NCBI RefSeq assembly: GCF_947499215.1
Contig: NZ_CANMNI010000001.1
Coordinates: 992,001 to 1,056,000, forward strand
Direction: 5' to 3'
Length of the DNA stretch: 64,000 nt
Source of the DNA: an uncultured Pontibacter sp.
GTDB taxonomy: Bacteria; Bacteroidota; Bacteroidia; Cytophagales; Hymenobacteraceae
Shown here piece after piece: positions 1 through 8,031 of the stretch. Position 1 is the first letter of the stretch, and the number at the start of each line of letters is the position of its first letter. The notes under the pieces are model-generated. The model was given only the letters and a program-made list of their open reading frames with translations. It did not search any database and was not told the DNA's origin. A program made the position numbers and the translations under genes.

Positions 1-2
1 AT

Positions 3-479
3 GCGGAAGACAAGCGTGAGAAGCTTTCTTCGGGCAAGACGCTCGACTTTGAGGAGACCATTCTCATCACGAAGGGGCACCACCTCTGGAGTAACCGCAG
101 CCGCCAGCTCATGGAGATACTCGAAGACACCAATGGCCGCAATGATTTTTTGCTTGCCCCCTGTAGCCCCGAGACGTTTCAGATTATGTACCAGAATCCG
201 GAATACCACCCTAGCTGTTTTGAGAACCTGTATACCAACTTAGCGCAATACGGGATTGAGCCTGACGATGTACCAACTGCTTTCAACATTTTCATGAATG
301 TGCAATTCGCACAGGATGGCAAACTCTCCGTCGACCCGCCCACCAGCAAAGCCGGCGACTATGTGCTACTAGAAGCAAAGATGGATTTGATCGTCGGTCT
401 CACAGCCTGCTCAGCAGAGCAATCGAACAACTACAGCTTTAAACCGATACAGTACGAAATCATCCCGGCTGATAAATAA
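3..479 (+). CDS. DUF1989 / urea carboxylase-associated family protein (5' partial)
   Basis: The gene enters from the left edge and only the C-terminal 158 residues are visible, read in frame 3; the start lies outside the window. Visible motifs typical of the DUF1989 family are W-S-N-R-S-R-Q, the H-P-S-C-F-E-N-L segment, N-I-F-M-N-V, a P-P-x-S-x-A-G-D-Y-V segment and A-C-S-A-E-Q-S-N-N near the end. The family occurs beside urea and amino-acid catabolic genes and is thought to bind metal; the reaction of this member is unknown. It stops at TAA just before a strong hairpin. An internal ATG at 111 should not be taken as the start because the family sequence continues upstream of it. Confidence 0.85.
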   Translation, partial: AEDKREKLSSGKTLDFEETILITKGHHLWSNRSRQLMEILEDTNGRNDFLLAPCSPETFQIMYQNPEYHPSCFENLYTNLAQYGIEPDDVPTAFNIFMNVQFAQDGKLSVDPPTSKAGDYVLLEAKMDLIVGLTACSAEQSNNYSFKPIQYEIIPADK

Positions 480-485
480 GGGCAT

Positions 486-524
486 AAAAAAAGCCTCTTT
501 ACAATGAAGTAAAGAAGCTTTTTT
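486..524. terminator. Intrinsic terminator, probably bidirectional
   Basis: Inverted repeat with arms CTTTAC (497-502) and GTAAAG (509-514) around a 6-nt loop, extended outward by AAAAAAGC (487-494) against GCTTTTTT (517-524). The A/T tracts on both sides allow termination of the DUF1989 gene on the plus strand and of the tRNA transcript on the minus strand. Confidence 0.8.
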
Positions 525-535
525 GTTTTTTGAAG

Positions 536-609
536 TGATCCCGTTTGGATTCGAACCAAAGACCTACTGCTTAGAAGGCAGTTGCTCTATCCAGCTGAGC
601 TACGAGACC
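536..609 (-). tRNA. tRNA-Arg (anticodon TCT)
   Basis: Minus-strand cloverleaf: acceptor GGTCTCG pairs with CGGGATC followed by discriminator A; D-arm GCTC..GAGC; anticodon arm ACTGC-CTTCTAA-GCAGT with anticodon TCT; T-loop TTCGAAT. CCA is not encoded. It is the last of three tRNA genes on this strand. Confidence 0.95.
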
Positions 610-679
610 AGCGTCCTTGGGAGAGCGGTTGCTCTACCCTTAAACAAAAAATTTCGGAATTGCTTCCGAAATTTTTAAG

Positions 680-753
680 TCGGGGTGGCAGGATTCGAAC
701 CTACGACCTCCACATCCCAAATGTGGCGCGATACCGGGCTACGCTACACCCCG
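680..753 (-). tRNA. tRNA-Pro (anticodon TGG)
   Basis: Acceptor CGGGGTG pairs exactly with CACCCCG, discriminator A; anticodon arm CCACA-TTTGGGA-TGTGG gives anticodon TGG; T-loop TTCGAAT. CCA is not encoded. Middle gene of the tRNA trio. Confidence 0.95.
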
Positions 754-866
754 AACTGTGCTTTCAACTCCGGTTAGCGATTGTGTCGCTGTTAATGTTG
801 AACGCGGTGCAAAAGTAAGCGAAGAATTTAAATTGTCAAAACTTTTTCAATTTATTTTTCCGCTTG

Positions 867-953
867 CGGAGGAGGGGGGATTCGAACCCCCGGTACCGTT
901 TCCAGTACGGCAGTTTAGCAAACTGCTGGTTTAAGCCACTCACCCACCCCTCC
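867..953 (-). tRNA. tRNA-Ser (anticodon GCT)
   Basis: 87-nt class II tRNA with a long variable arm. Acceptor GGAGGGG pairs with CTCCTCC (one G-U), discriminator G as expected for serine; anticodon arm GCAGT-TTGCTAA-ACTGC gives anticodon GCT; T-stem GGGGG/CCCCC with TTCGAAT loop. First gene of the trio in transcription order. Confidence 0.95.
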
Positions 954-1273
954 GGGTCTCTCCCTGCTGAAGAGATTGCAAACATACTACATTAAATTTG
1001 CCCATACAATAGCACCCTCCAAAATTTTAGCAAACAAACCCGCCTAGCATACCCCTAAACTGCCTTTTTCAAAACTAACTACTTGATTCTATTCAGCTTT
1101 CTCAAGGCATATTTTTCTGAAAAAATTTTAGTCAGACACGCCTCGCAGCCTCCTCAACCCCGCTCCCCTGCCCCGCTTATACCTGCAACAGCTTTTGGTA
1201 GCCCTCAAAAACCCGTTACATTGGCTTTCCTTTCTTATATTTGTCATCGGGCACTGCCTGAAAACTGCTTTAC
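954..1273. other. Intergenic region between tRNA-Ser and the vWA gene
   Basis: Holds the divergent upstream regions of the tRNA trio and the vWA gene. Apart from the candidate -7 element at 1236-1243 I see no gene or conserved structure; short open frames here have no family resemblance. Confidence 0.6.
1236..1243 (+). promoter_or_regulatory. Candidate -7 promoter element (TATATTTG)
   Basis: Exact match to the Bacteroidota -7 consensus TAnnTTTG, 30 bases before the vWA start codon. A well-spaced -33 TTTG is not evident, so only the -7 box is called. Confidence 0.5.
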
Positions 1274-2245
1274 ATGACTTGGTACCAAACTATCACCCTG
1301 CTCGAAATTCTATTCGGTGTGCTGTTCCTCGGACTGTACATCGGGTATTTGCTGCGGGTGCGCCGGGTGGCGGCCTTCTTCGGGCAGCGTCCGCACGGGG
1401 TATGGGTTAAGTTTGTGCTGCGCCACGCCTATATCGTGCTGCTGATCATTGCCGTGTTAGGGCCTTCGTTCGGGGCCATGAAAAAAGAGATCAAGACTAT
1501 CGGCAAGGACATTTACATCGCAGTGGACCTCTCGGCCTCCATGGATGCGAACGATGTGCAGCCCACCCGGCTCGAACGTGCCAAGCGTAATATCCTGCGA
1601 CTGATCAGCCGCTTTAACTCCGACCGTATCGGCCTGATCGTTTTCTCCTCAGAAGCTTATTTGCAGAGTCCGCTCACGTACGACCAAAACGCTCTGCAAC
1701 TCTATACCCAGACCCTGCGCACAGGGCTGCTTCCGCATGGGGGCACCACGTTCTTGCCCGTGCTGGAGCTGGTGTCACAGAAATTCGGGCAGGCGGCCTC
1801 TCCTGAGGCTGAAGAGCAGAAAGCGCGTATACTTGTAATAATAAGCGACGGCGAGGATTTTGGTAGCAGAACCACTGACTGGGCCGACAGGTTGCGCGAG
1901 CAAAACATCCGGATCTATACCTTGGGCATCGGCACGACCGATGGCAGCCAAATACCGATGGGCACCACCGTTCTGAAAGACCAAAACGGCAATTCCGTCG
2001 TTACCAAACTGCACCCCGAAGGCTTGGAACAGCTGGCAGAAGCCACCGGTGGCGAATACTTTGAGATCACAGAACGGGTGAACGAAGCACATCGTCTCAT
2101 TACGGCCATCAACAACATAGAAGGCGAGCTGCGCGAAAGCAAGACCATCGATGTGACCGCCAACAAATACATCTACCCACTTGCATTGGCGCTCTTGCTC
2201 ATTCTGCTCGATGTGCTGATCACCGTTAAACTGGTACGTATATGA
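1274..2245 (+). CDS. vWA-domain membrane protein (BatA/BatB-like)
   Basis: 323 residues. Two N-terminal membrane segments (about residues 8-27 and 47-66), a von Willebrand A domain (about 78-285) and a C-terminal membrane helix (about 300-320). The MIDAS metal site is intact: D85-L-S87-A-S89, the G-G-T-T segment at 156-159 and S-D-G at 191-193. This is the architecture of the aerotolerance-associated BatA/BatB proteins, in which a vWA domain displayed at the inner membrane binds partner proteins. The TPR gene downstream overlaps it by 4 bases (ATGA), so the two are translationally coupled. Other Bat-operon members (MoxR ATPase, BatD) are not in the window, so a role in stress tolerance is inferred. 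Confidence 0.85.
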   Translation: MTWYQTITLLEILFGVLFLGLYIGYLLRVRRVAAFFGQRPHGVWVKFVLRHAYIVLLIIAVLGPSFGAMKKEIKTIGKDIYIAVDLSASMDANDVQPTRLERAKRNILRLISRFNSDRIGLIVFSSEAYLQSPLTYDQNALQLYTQTLRTGLLPHGGTTFLPVLELVSQKFGQAASPEAEEQKARILVIISDGEDFGSRTTDWADRLREQNIRIYTLGIGTTDGSQIPMGTTVLKDQNGNSVVTKLHPEGLEQLAEATGGEYFEITERVNEAHRLITAINNIEGELRESKTIDVTANKYIYPLALALLLILLDVLITVKLVRI

Positions 2246-3225
2246 AGTCGCTTATCTCGGCCATACTGTTGATTGGTTTACTGACGGGCGGGATCGGTTC
2301 CATCTCACGCATGAATGAGTATGCCAATATAGGGGCGGTGGCTTATGCGCGCGGTGAGTACATCGAGTCGGTGGCGGCGTATGAGTACCTGCTTGAAGAC
2401 CTGAATGTACAGGACGACCAAGTCCGCCTTAACCTAGGGCATGCCTATTTTAAGGTGGGTGAGATACAGAAAGCACGCCAGCAGTATACCTTGTTGGCCG
2501 AGCACTCCTCACGTCACAACCGGGCGGTGGCCTTGCTGCAGCTTGGCATCATTTCCGCTCAAAGCAAGAAATACAAGCTGGCTCTCTCCCACTTCCGTCA
2601 AGCTTTGGTGGTGGAGCCAGGAAACGAGGCAGCCCGGTACAACTATGAACTGATCAAGAAACTACTGGACCAGCGGCCTGACTTGGCTGGCAAAGATGAG
2701 GAAGCCGCCACGCCACCACCAGCGGAGCAGGAGGAGCAGCTAGCACGTGACAAGCAAAACCAGTTGCCGCCCGATAACGACGAAGAGTCGCTTCAGCCCA
2801 AGAAGAAGCCCGACAGCAGCGGCGATCAGGAGGATGAGGTAGACACCGAAGAGGAAGAGGAAAACGAGGAAGGTGAGCAGCAGAAACCGGGCGGTGAGCA
2901 AAACCAAGAGGACGGCGGCTCCAGAAACAAACCCGAAAACAAAGAAAGGCAGGAAACCAGTGGCAACGAACCGGGCGATACCCAAGGGATGAACCCGGAC
3001 AATAACTTCGATAAAAACCGACCAGAGCGTAGCCGGAGCAGTGACCCGCTTCCGGAGGCAGAGCAGCGCGCCCAGACCCGCAACAGCCGTCTGCAACAGA
3101 TGAACATCAATCCGGAAAAAGCCCGCCTGATGCTCGAGGCCATGCGCAGCGCGGAGCAGCAGTACATCCAGCAGCTTCCGAAAAAAGCGACCCGCAAGCC
3201 AGACCCGTCCAAGCCAAATTGGTAG
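2242..3225 (+). CDS. TPR-repeat protein with long charged linker (BatC/BatE-like)
   Basis: 327 residues. An N-terminal hydrophobic signal/anchor is followed by TPR repeats (about residues 25-145; Y-A-R-G-E-Y-I-E-S and Y-K-L-A-L-S-H-F-R-Q-A are repeat cores). Residues about 150-290 are low-complexity and rich in E, D, Q, N and P, with a short conserved-looking tail containing M-N-I-N-P-E-K-A. TPR proteins of this build accompany vWA proteins in Bat operons and probably scaffold their assembly. The ATGA overlap with the vWA gene supports one transcription unit. The acidic linker is probably disordered. Confidence 0.8.
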   Translation: MKSLISAILLIGLLTGGIGSISRMNEYANIGAVAYARGEYIESVAAYEYLLEDLNVQDDQVRLNLGHAYFKVGEIQKARQQYTLLAEHSSRHNRAVALLQLGIISAQSKKYKLALSHFRQALVVEPGNEAARYNYELIKKLLDQRPDLAGKDEEAATPPPAEQEEQLARDKQNQLPPDNDEESLQPKKKPDSSGDQEDEVDTEEEEENEEGEQQKPGGEQNQEDGGSRNKPENKERQETSGNEPGDTQGMNPDNNFDKNRPERSRSSDPLPEAEQRAQTRNSRLQQMNINPEKARLMLEAMRSAEQQYIQQLPKKATRKPDPSKPNW

Positions 3226-3271
3226 GCAATTCAGCAAGATGGAAAAGCATTTTCTTTTTTTGGAAATAAAA

Positions 3272-3281
3272 ACCAATCGGT
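3272..3281. promoter_or_regulatory. Candidate TetR operator upstream of the regulator gene
   Basis: ACCAATCGGT, an imperfect palindrome inside GAAATAAAA...TTTATTTTGCA, 25 bases before the regulator ATG. The flanking TTTATTTTG resembles a -7 promoter element, so binding would block the regulator's own promoter. A matching site lies at 3933-3942. Confidence 0.6.
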
Positions 3282-3305
3282 TTATTTTGCAGTATAATCC
3301 TTACC

Positions 3306-3911
3306 ATGGAGACAATCATCAGCAAAGCCGAACGCACCCGCCAACTCATAATTGAGCGGTCAGCCCCCCTTTTCAACCAGAAGGGCTATGCCGGTACGTC
3401 CATGCAGGATATCATGGCGGCCACCGGCCTGACCAAAGGAGGCATCTATGGGCATTTTGAGAGTAAGGAGGAAATCGCGCTGGCCGCTTTTGAGCACGCA
3501 GCCGGTATCATCACGCGGCAGATTGGGGATCGAGTTGCGCAACAGCAAAGCGCTTCTGGCAAACTGAAGGCCATACTGGCTTTCTACAAGACCTACCTCA
3601 TTTTTTCTCCTGTTTTGGGGGGTTGTCCGGTTTTGAATACATCCGTGGAAGCCGACGACACCAATCCGCTCCTTAGGGCCAGCGTGGTGAAAGTGCTTAA
3701 TCGCCTTCACAAAGCTATTGCGAATATTGTCAGCCAAGGTATAGCCGATGGTGAATTTAAGCCCAAGACTGATGCTGCCCATTTTGCCATTTTGTTTGTG
3801 AGCCTGATCGAAGGCGGCATCATGCTTTCCAAAGCCTATGGCGACGGCAAGCACCTCAACACGGTGATTGGACAGTTGGAGCACATGATCGATACGGAAT
3901 TAAAAGCCTAA
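3306..3911 (+). CDS. TetR/AcrR family transcriptional regulator
   Basis: 201 residues. The N-terminal helix-turn-helix is clear: a G-Y-x-G-T-S-M-Q-D-I segment, then T-G-L-T-K-G-G-I-Y-G-H-F and K-E-E-I-A, the classic TetR DNA-binding helices at about residues 27-62. The C-terminal ligand-binding domain includes a conserved G-G-C-P segment near residue 105, typical of the TetR_C_11/YxaF-like type. Similar palindromes precede this gene and the thioesterase gene downstream, so it probably represses both. The ligand is unknown; acyl or aromatic compounds would suit a thioesterase neighbour (inference). Confidence 0.9.
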   Translation: METIISKAERTRQLIIERSAPLFNQKGYAGTSMQDIMAATGLTKGGIYGHFESKEEIALAAFEHAAGIITRQIGDRVAQQQSASGKLKAILAFYKTYLIFSPVLGGCPVLNTSVEADDTNPLLRASVVKVLNRLHKAIANIVSQGIADGEFKPKTDAAHFAILFVSLIEGGIMLSKAYGDGKHLNTVIGQLEHMIDTELKA

Positions 3912-3932
3912 TATTTTTTTACCTTGAAATAA

Positions 3933-3942
3933 ACCGAACGGT
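3933..3942. promoter_or_regulatory. Candidate TetR operator upstream of the thioesterase gene
   Basis: ACCGAACGGT palindrome with flanks GAAATAA...TCTTTTTTGTA, nearly superimposable on the site at 3272-3281. It lies about 30 bases before the preferred thioesterase start and overlaps the expected promoter. Confidence 0.6.
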
Positions 3943-3971
3943 CTTTTTTGTACTATTATAGATTTAACACA

Positions 3972-4493
3972 ATGGAAAGAAATTACGAGAAAATACTAGA
4001 GAGCACCGCCCTTATCCGATTCGAGGATTGCGACCCTTTCGGACACCTGAACAATGGCCGCTACATCGACTACTACCTGAACGCCCGCGAGGATCAGGTG
4101 CGCGAAAACTACGGGCTAGACATTTACGCGAGGGCCAAAACAACTGGCAACGCGTGGGTAGTAGCCTCTAATCAGCTGGCTTATCTGCGCGAGGTAAAAT
4201 TCATGGAAACAGTTCACATCAAGACCTGCCTGCGCTGGTTCAATGGCTCTGACCTGCTGATGGAAGGACAGATGGTGGATATGAAAACGGGGGCTATTAT
4301 CTCTGTTATCTGGACCCGTTTTGCCTACATCGATATCCGCAAAGGCCAGAAGGCGACGCATGAAGAAGAATTAGTTACGCTTTTCAACAAAGTGGCTGTG
4401 GTGGGCGAGGGAAAACGGGAGCAATACTTCGAAGATCGGGTAAAGGAGTTGCGACAGGAATCAGCCGCTCAAGTAGCTTCCGCACAGGTATAG
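3972..4493 (+). CDS. Acyl-CoA thioesterase, hot-dog (4HBT) fold
   Basis: 173 residues from the preferred ATG; an in-frame ATG at 3948 overlaps the operator and promoter and is less likely. The 4HBT signature is R-F-x-D-C-D-P-F-G-H-L-N-N-G-R-Y-I-D-Y, with D21, H25 and N27/N28 at the active-site position. Such enzymes hydrolyse acyl-CoA or acyl-ACP thioesters; the substrate cannot be read from sequence. The preceding TetR gene and paired operators suggest induction by a metabolite. The C-terminal 20 residues (E, A, Q-rich) lie outside the domain. Confidence 0.85.
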   Translation: MERNYEKILESTALIRFEDCDPFGHLNNGRYIDYYLNAREDQVRENYGLDIYARAKTTGNAWVVASNQLAYLREVKFMETVHIKTCLRWFNGSDLLMEGQMVDMKTGAIISVIWTRFAYIDIRKGQKATHEEELVTLFNKVAVVGEGKREQYFEDRVKELRQESAAQVASAQV

Positions 4494-4650
4494 TATAACT
4501 GAAGATAGAAGCTTCCGGCCTAGGCACTTCTACCTTAAAACAGGGCATGCTCACCAAGCAGCAAGGCGGTTGAGCAACATTTTTTCTTTAGACCACAACA
4601 TAGTTTTCTGTTACCAGTATAAGGTACTCATAGCACAAAATATAACTATG

Positions 4651-4688
4651 AAAACGGGCAGCTAGTCACTAGCTGCCTTTGTTTTTTT
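4651..4688 (+). terminator. Intrinsic terminator after the thioesterase gene
   Basis: Perfect 9-bp stem GGCAGCTAG/CTAGCTGCC (4657-4665 with 4669-4677) with a 3-nt loop, followed by TTTGTTTTTTT. It separates the plus-strand TetR-thioesterase pair from the minus-strand VOC gene. Confidence 0.8.
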
Positions 4689-4710
4689 AAGTCCCTTAAC
4701 TTAGCTAAAA

Positions 4711-5100
4711 TCAGAGTTTTATATCAGGGGCATATGCCACTTCCAACACAAAATGGTTAGGGTCGCGAAAGTCCACGGTGTAGTAGGTTTCATCGTACTG
4801 CGGCATCTCTTGCGGACCGCGAATCACATCCATTCCCTGCTCTCTCAACCAAACTCCAACCCGATCCACGACCTCCCTGCTTTCGGCATGGAAACAGATG
4901 TGCCGCACACCCAAGCTGTCATGGAAAGCCACGGGCATTTCTTTGAAATAGATCTCGTGCCGGCCACAGCTAAAGGAGGTTGCGTTCAGTGCATACCACC
5001 CTATCAGGGGGAACAGTTCGCTATAAAAGCGAAGCGACTCCTCTAGGTCTTTCACCCAGAATTCGATGTGGTTGATGCCGGGGCCGTAGGGGTAGTTCAT
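4711..5100 (-). CDS. VOC (glyoxalase/bleomycin-resistance) family protein
   Basis: 129 residues, one vicinal-oxygen-chelate unit. It starts G-I-N-H-I-E-F-W-V-K-D-L-E, the first beta strand with the likely metal ligand His; a second His lies in R-H-I-C-F-H and a ligand Glu in F-V-L-E-V-A-Y near the end. The family covers glyoxalases, dioxygenases and drug-binding proteins; the substrate is not evident. It is the last of a minus-strand run with the SRPBCC and YjdM genes. Confidence 0.85.
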   Translation of the reverse strand: MNYPYGPGINHIEFWVKDLEESLRFYSELFPLIGWYALNATSFSCGRHEIYFKEMPVAFHDSLGVRHICFHAESREVVDRVGVWLREQGMDVIRGPQEMPQYDETYYTVDFRDPNHFVLEVAYAPDIKL

Positions 5101-5135
5101 AGTGTGTTCTAGCAGCTTATGAGGTTAACGCTCCA

Positions 5136-5573
5136 TCACCTGCTTTCCAATATCTCCTTTATTTTCTTCAGGTCCTTGTTGTTGGCTTTTTTCATCATAG
5201 TCGCCATGATGGGAGCGAACACTTTGGAGAAGCCTGTCGGTTGTCCGGCATTGCGCAAGCTCATGCGTGTTGTATTGGCATCGACTTCCTGCCACGTATA
5301 GGTGGTCTCCATCGGAAAGGGTCCCTCTGCTGTCCGCATCACCATTTTTTGGCCGGGAATATACTCCACGATCTCATAGGTATAGGCAAGTTTCCTCCCT
5401 AGGAAGTGGGCAACAAAAGCCACCTGAGAACCAACAGCCAAAGGCTTCGGAGTTTTCCACTCCACGGACTTAATATTCTCATACCACACAGGCGCATTGT
5501 CCGGATCAGCCGCATAAGCCGCGACTTCAGCGGTTGGTCGGTTGATTGTTATTTCGGTGAGGATATTAACCAT
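5136..5573 (-). CDS. SRPBCC family protein
   Basis: 145 residues. [10 protein letters not shown] at the start, [10 protein letters not shown] and a final helix with K-V-F-A-P-I-M are the pattern of START/Bet v 1-like SRPBCC domains, which enclose a hydrophobic pocket. Members bind lipids or polyketides or act as polyketide cyclases. There is no signal peptide, so it is cytoplasmic. Its specific function is unknown. Confidence 0.8.
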   Translation of the reverse strand: MVNILTEITINRPTAEVAAYAADPDNAPVWYENIKSVEWKTPKPLAVGSQVAFVAHFLGRKLAYTYEIVEYIPGQKMVMRTAEGPFPMETTYTWQEVDANTTRMSLRNAGQPTGFSKVFAPIMATMMKKANNKDLKKIKEILESR

Positions 5574-5661
5574 GAGGTGATGTTAGTATGCTTGCTTCAG
5601 GGAATGGACCGCATAGAATTAGGGATGCTCTCACCTACCCACTGAAGCTCATTTTTAAACA

Positions 5662-6003
5662 CTATGCTTTTCGCACAAACTCAGACTTAAGCCCCATAGA
5701 CCCGAAGCCATCAATTTTGCAATCAATATTATGGTCTCCGTCCGTCAAGCGTATGTTCTTCACTTTTGTTCCGGCTTTTACAGGTTTCGGAGCACCTTTT
5801 ACGGGTAAGTCTTTGATGACAACAACAGAATCGCCATCCTGCAATACATTACCGTTTGCGTCTATTACTTTCAAGCCGGCATCCTCCTCCACTTCATTCG
5901 GATTCCACTCGTTTCCGCACTCAGGACAAGCATATATTTCCTCCCCCATGGCGTAGCCGTAAGGTGAATTACACTTTGGGCATTGTTTCAATTCTTCTGA
6001 CAT
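5662..6003 (-). CDS. yjdM: YjdM (PhnA-type) zinc-ribbon protein
   Basis: 113 residues. An N-terminal zinc ribbon with C8-x-x-C11 and C26-x-x-C29 is followed by the YjdM domain (D-x-N-G-N-x-L-x-D-G-D-S-V-x-x-I-K-D-L, then K-V-K-N-I-R-L). The length and both domains match the family. The old name 'alkylphosphonate utilisation PhnA' is historical; this family is not the phosphonoacetate hydrolase, and its function remains unclear. No phn genes are nearby. Confidence 0.9.
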   Translation of the reverse strand: MSEELKQCPKCNSPYGYAMGEEIYACPECGNEWNPNEVEEDAGLKVIDANGNVLQDGDSVVVIKDLPVKGAPKPVKAGTKVKNIRLTDGDHNIDCKIDGFGSMGLKSEFVRKA

Positions 6004-6290
6004 GATTATTTCATCTCTTTTTTACCTTGTGAACAGCCAACACACAAAAAGAAGCTGATTTCGTTTTGCCGCCCACGCTATACCTTTTATCAAGCCAAGG
6101 TACAAATATTCCTGCAATCGCTGCCGCTTCTTTCTTTCCTAGGAGCTCAATTGCCTGAGTAGCATTGCGTATACTTGCACAAAAAAAATGGCATGTCGAC
6201 TAAAGCATAAGAGCACTACCGAAAACTAGAGAACCTATACCTTTTTGCTATTGTGCGCAGCGAAAGAGACATAGGCATGGCTATTAGCCT

Positions 6291-7278
6291 CTAATGGGAA
6301 TGCTTCCGGAAGAACTCAACCAAATCGTTACCTATTTTCAAATCAGTTCCATGCCCTATATGAGAGTAGGTTCTGAAGTCAGCCTCTATGTTATTCTTGC
6401 GGTATACCTGCTGCACAAACTCCCACCGCTGTGGTATAAGCTGCTTTCCCATCAGCCGGTACACTAGTTCCCTGTCCTCTTGGCTATAAGCATCGTCGAA
6501 GGCGGACGGCATCATTGTCATCCAATGCACCCATGAAAAGCATCTTCGGCAGTTGGCGGAACCCGGCAATATCTACGGGTTGGCCCGTAATCTCCTCCAT
6601 GTCGGCTATACCCAGCGGGTATGGGAGCTTGTTTCCTTCCCACTCAGAAACAGGGAGGATGGGTATGGCGTTGATTCCACCGTAGGCAGTCGCCTTGACT
6701 TTGTCAGGGTGCAGGAGAGAGAAACGGTTGGCGAAAGTACCCGAGGCAGAAAAGCCTGTCATAAAGAACTTTTCTTTGATCGGGTACCCTCGTGCCGCCA
6801 ACTGCTTTTTGGCATCTTCCACCATCGCCAAGAGTTGCAGGTCGAGCCGCTCTATGTCGGGTTCCTTGGTCAGCAGCACATCCCGGTCTAGAGCATGGGT
6901 ATAGAACGTCCAGTTAGTTTCTGACCTCGGGAAAATCGGAACAAGAAAAGGAATCCGCAGTCTCTTCGAGATATAAATCCCCACACCGCTTTTGCTGGCC
7001 GCATGCCGCGCTCCTCTCTCATGGTATTCAATGGAATCGTTGAGACCGGTGTTGTTAGTTTCTACAAGCAGGTGTGTTGTACTGTCGCTTTTAATCCCTT
7101 TTGGCAGGTAGATAAGGTAATCGAAGTTGAACCCCAAGGTTGGTTGGGCTTCGAATTTTAGGAGTGTATCAGTTACCAAAACCAGCGGCTGGGATGGTTC
7201 TGAAGTAGTTGTATGTTTTGTGTGGGAACTGCATCCAAGGCAGCTGCATACCAGCAGCAGAGCTAGCAGGAGTTTCAT
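6291..7278 (-). pseudogene. Lipoprotein alpha/beta hydrolase, interrupted by a frameshift
   Basis: Reading from 7278, a lipoprotein signal ends at L-G-C (C16 lipidated). An alpha/beta-hydrolase-like domain follows, with G175-F-S177-A-S-G as the nucleophile elbow. Around 6505-6510 the frame breaks: the family-like text G-A-L-D-D-N-D-A continues only in the next frame as F-D-D-A-Y-S-Q-E-D-R and runs to 6291, ending in a segment that supplies a plausible catalytic H-G (S-H-I-G-H-G-T-D). One extra base explains it. The 5' frame otherwise stops at 6484. Either a real pseudogene or a sequencing error; the rest looks intact and undecayed. Confidence 0.7.
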
Positions 7279-7493
7279 ATTTTCTTCACAGTTTTAGGTT
7301 GAATGGCAAGGGTTATAGGAGGCTTATACGATGTAGTAAATGTCAGTAAATCAATTTTATTTTACAATAGCGACAAATCCCCATTAAGCTCAGTGATAGG
7401 CACTAACTGAGCAAATCCCAAGCTTATTTCCAGATCGCTTCCATGCCAGCTTCGCTTTATGTATACTTGCCTTCCGATCACACCCATTCTGTT

Positions 7494-7931
7494 ATGATTA
7501 TCGAAGAGCATTACCGGAAATTGGAGAAGCTATACCTGAGCGCAAATGTGCAGCAGCTGTTCAGCGGCAGCACGATTGCGGTATCGCACAGCAAATCGGA
7601 AATCACCCTGCCCGTCGATCCGAAGTACTTCCATGGAGCGCAGGCGATACACGGTGCAACCTACTTTAAACTGCTTGACGATGCAGCTTATTTTGCAGTG
7701 GCTTCTCTGGTAACGGATGTGTTTATTGTGACTTCCTCTTTCCAGATCAACTTGATCAGGCCTGTTACGAGCGGCACGTTGAGAGCGGTCGGCACAGTGC
7801 GTTCTGTCGCTAAAAACCTGTTTGTAGCGGAAGCCACTCTGTACAATGAGCGGGGCAAGGAAGTGGCTTTCGGTACCGGACAGTTTATGCGCACAGCCCA
7901 GCCGTGGGGGAGCCTTGAAAATTACGAATAA
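7494..7931 (+). CDS. PaaI-family (hot-dog) thioesterase
   Basis: 145 residues from the preferred ATG at 7494; a 17-residue longer form from 7443 adds a leader without family character over what looks like promoter DNA. The core is H-G-A-x-Y-F-K-L-L-D-D-A-A, the helix of PaaI-type thioesterases, then V-T-S-S-F-Q-I-N-L-I-R-P and A-F-G-T-G-Q-F. The family hydrolyses phenylacetyl-CoA or other acyl-CoAs; the substrate here is unknown. It stands alone between divergent and convergent genes. Confidence 0.8.
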   Translation: MIIEEHYRKLEKLYLSANVQQLFSGSTIAVSHSKSEITLPVDPKYFHGAQAIHGATYFKLLDDAAYFAVASLVTDVFIVTSSFQINLIRPVTSGTLRAVGTVRSVAKNLFVAEATLYNERGKEVAFGTGQFMRTAQPWGSLENYE

Positions 7932-8031
7932 GGAATTAAGAATTCGAGAAACTAAAAAACCGCCCGGACTGGCCGAAGCGGTTCTAGTGTTTCATAGCGA
8001 AAAGGCACTCTAAAAATTTGCCCCATCCTGC

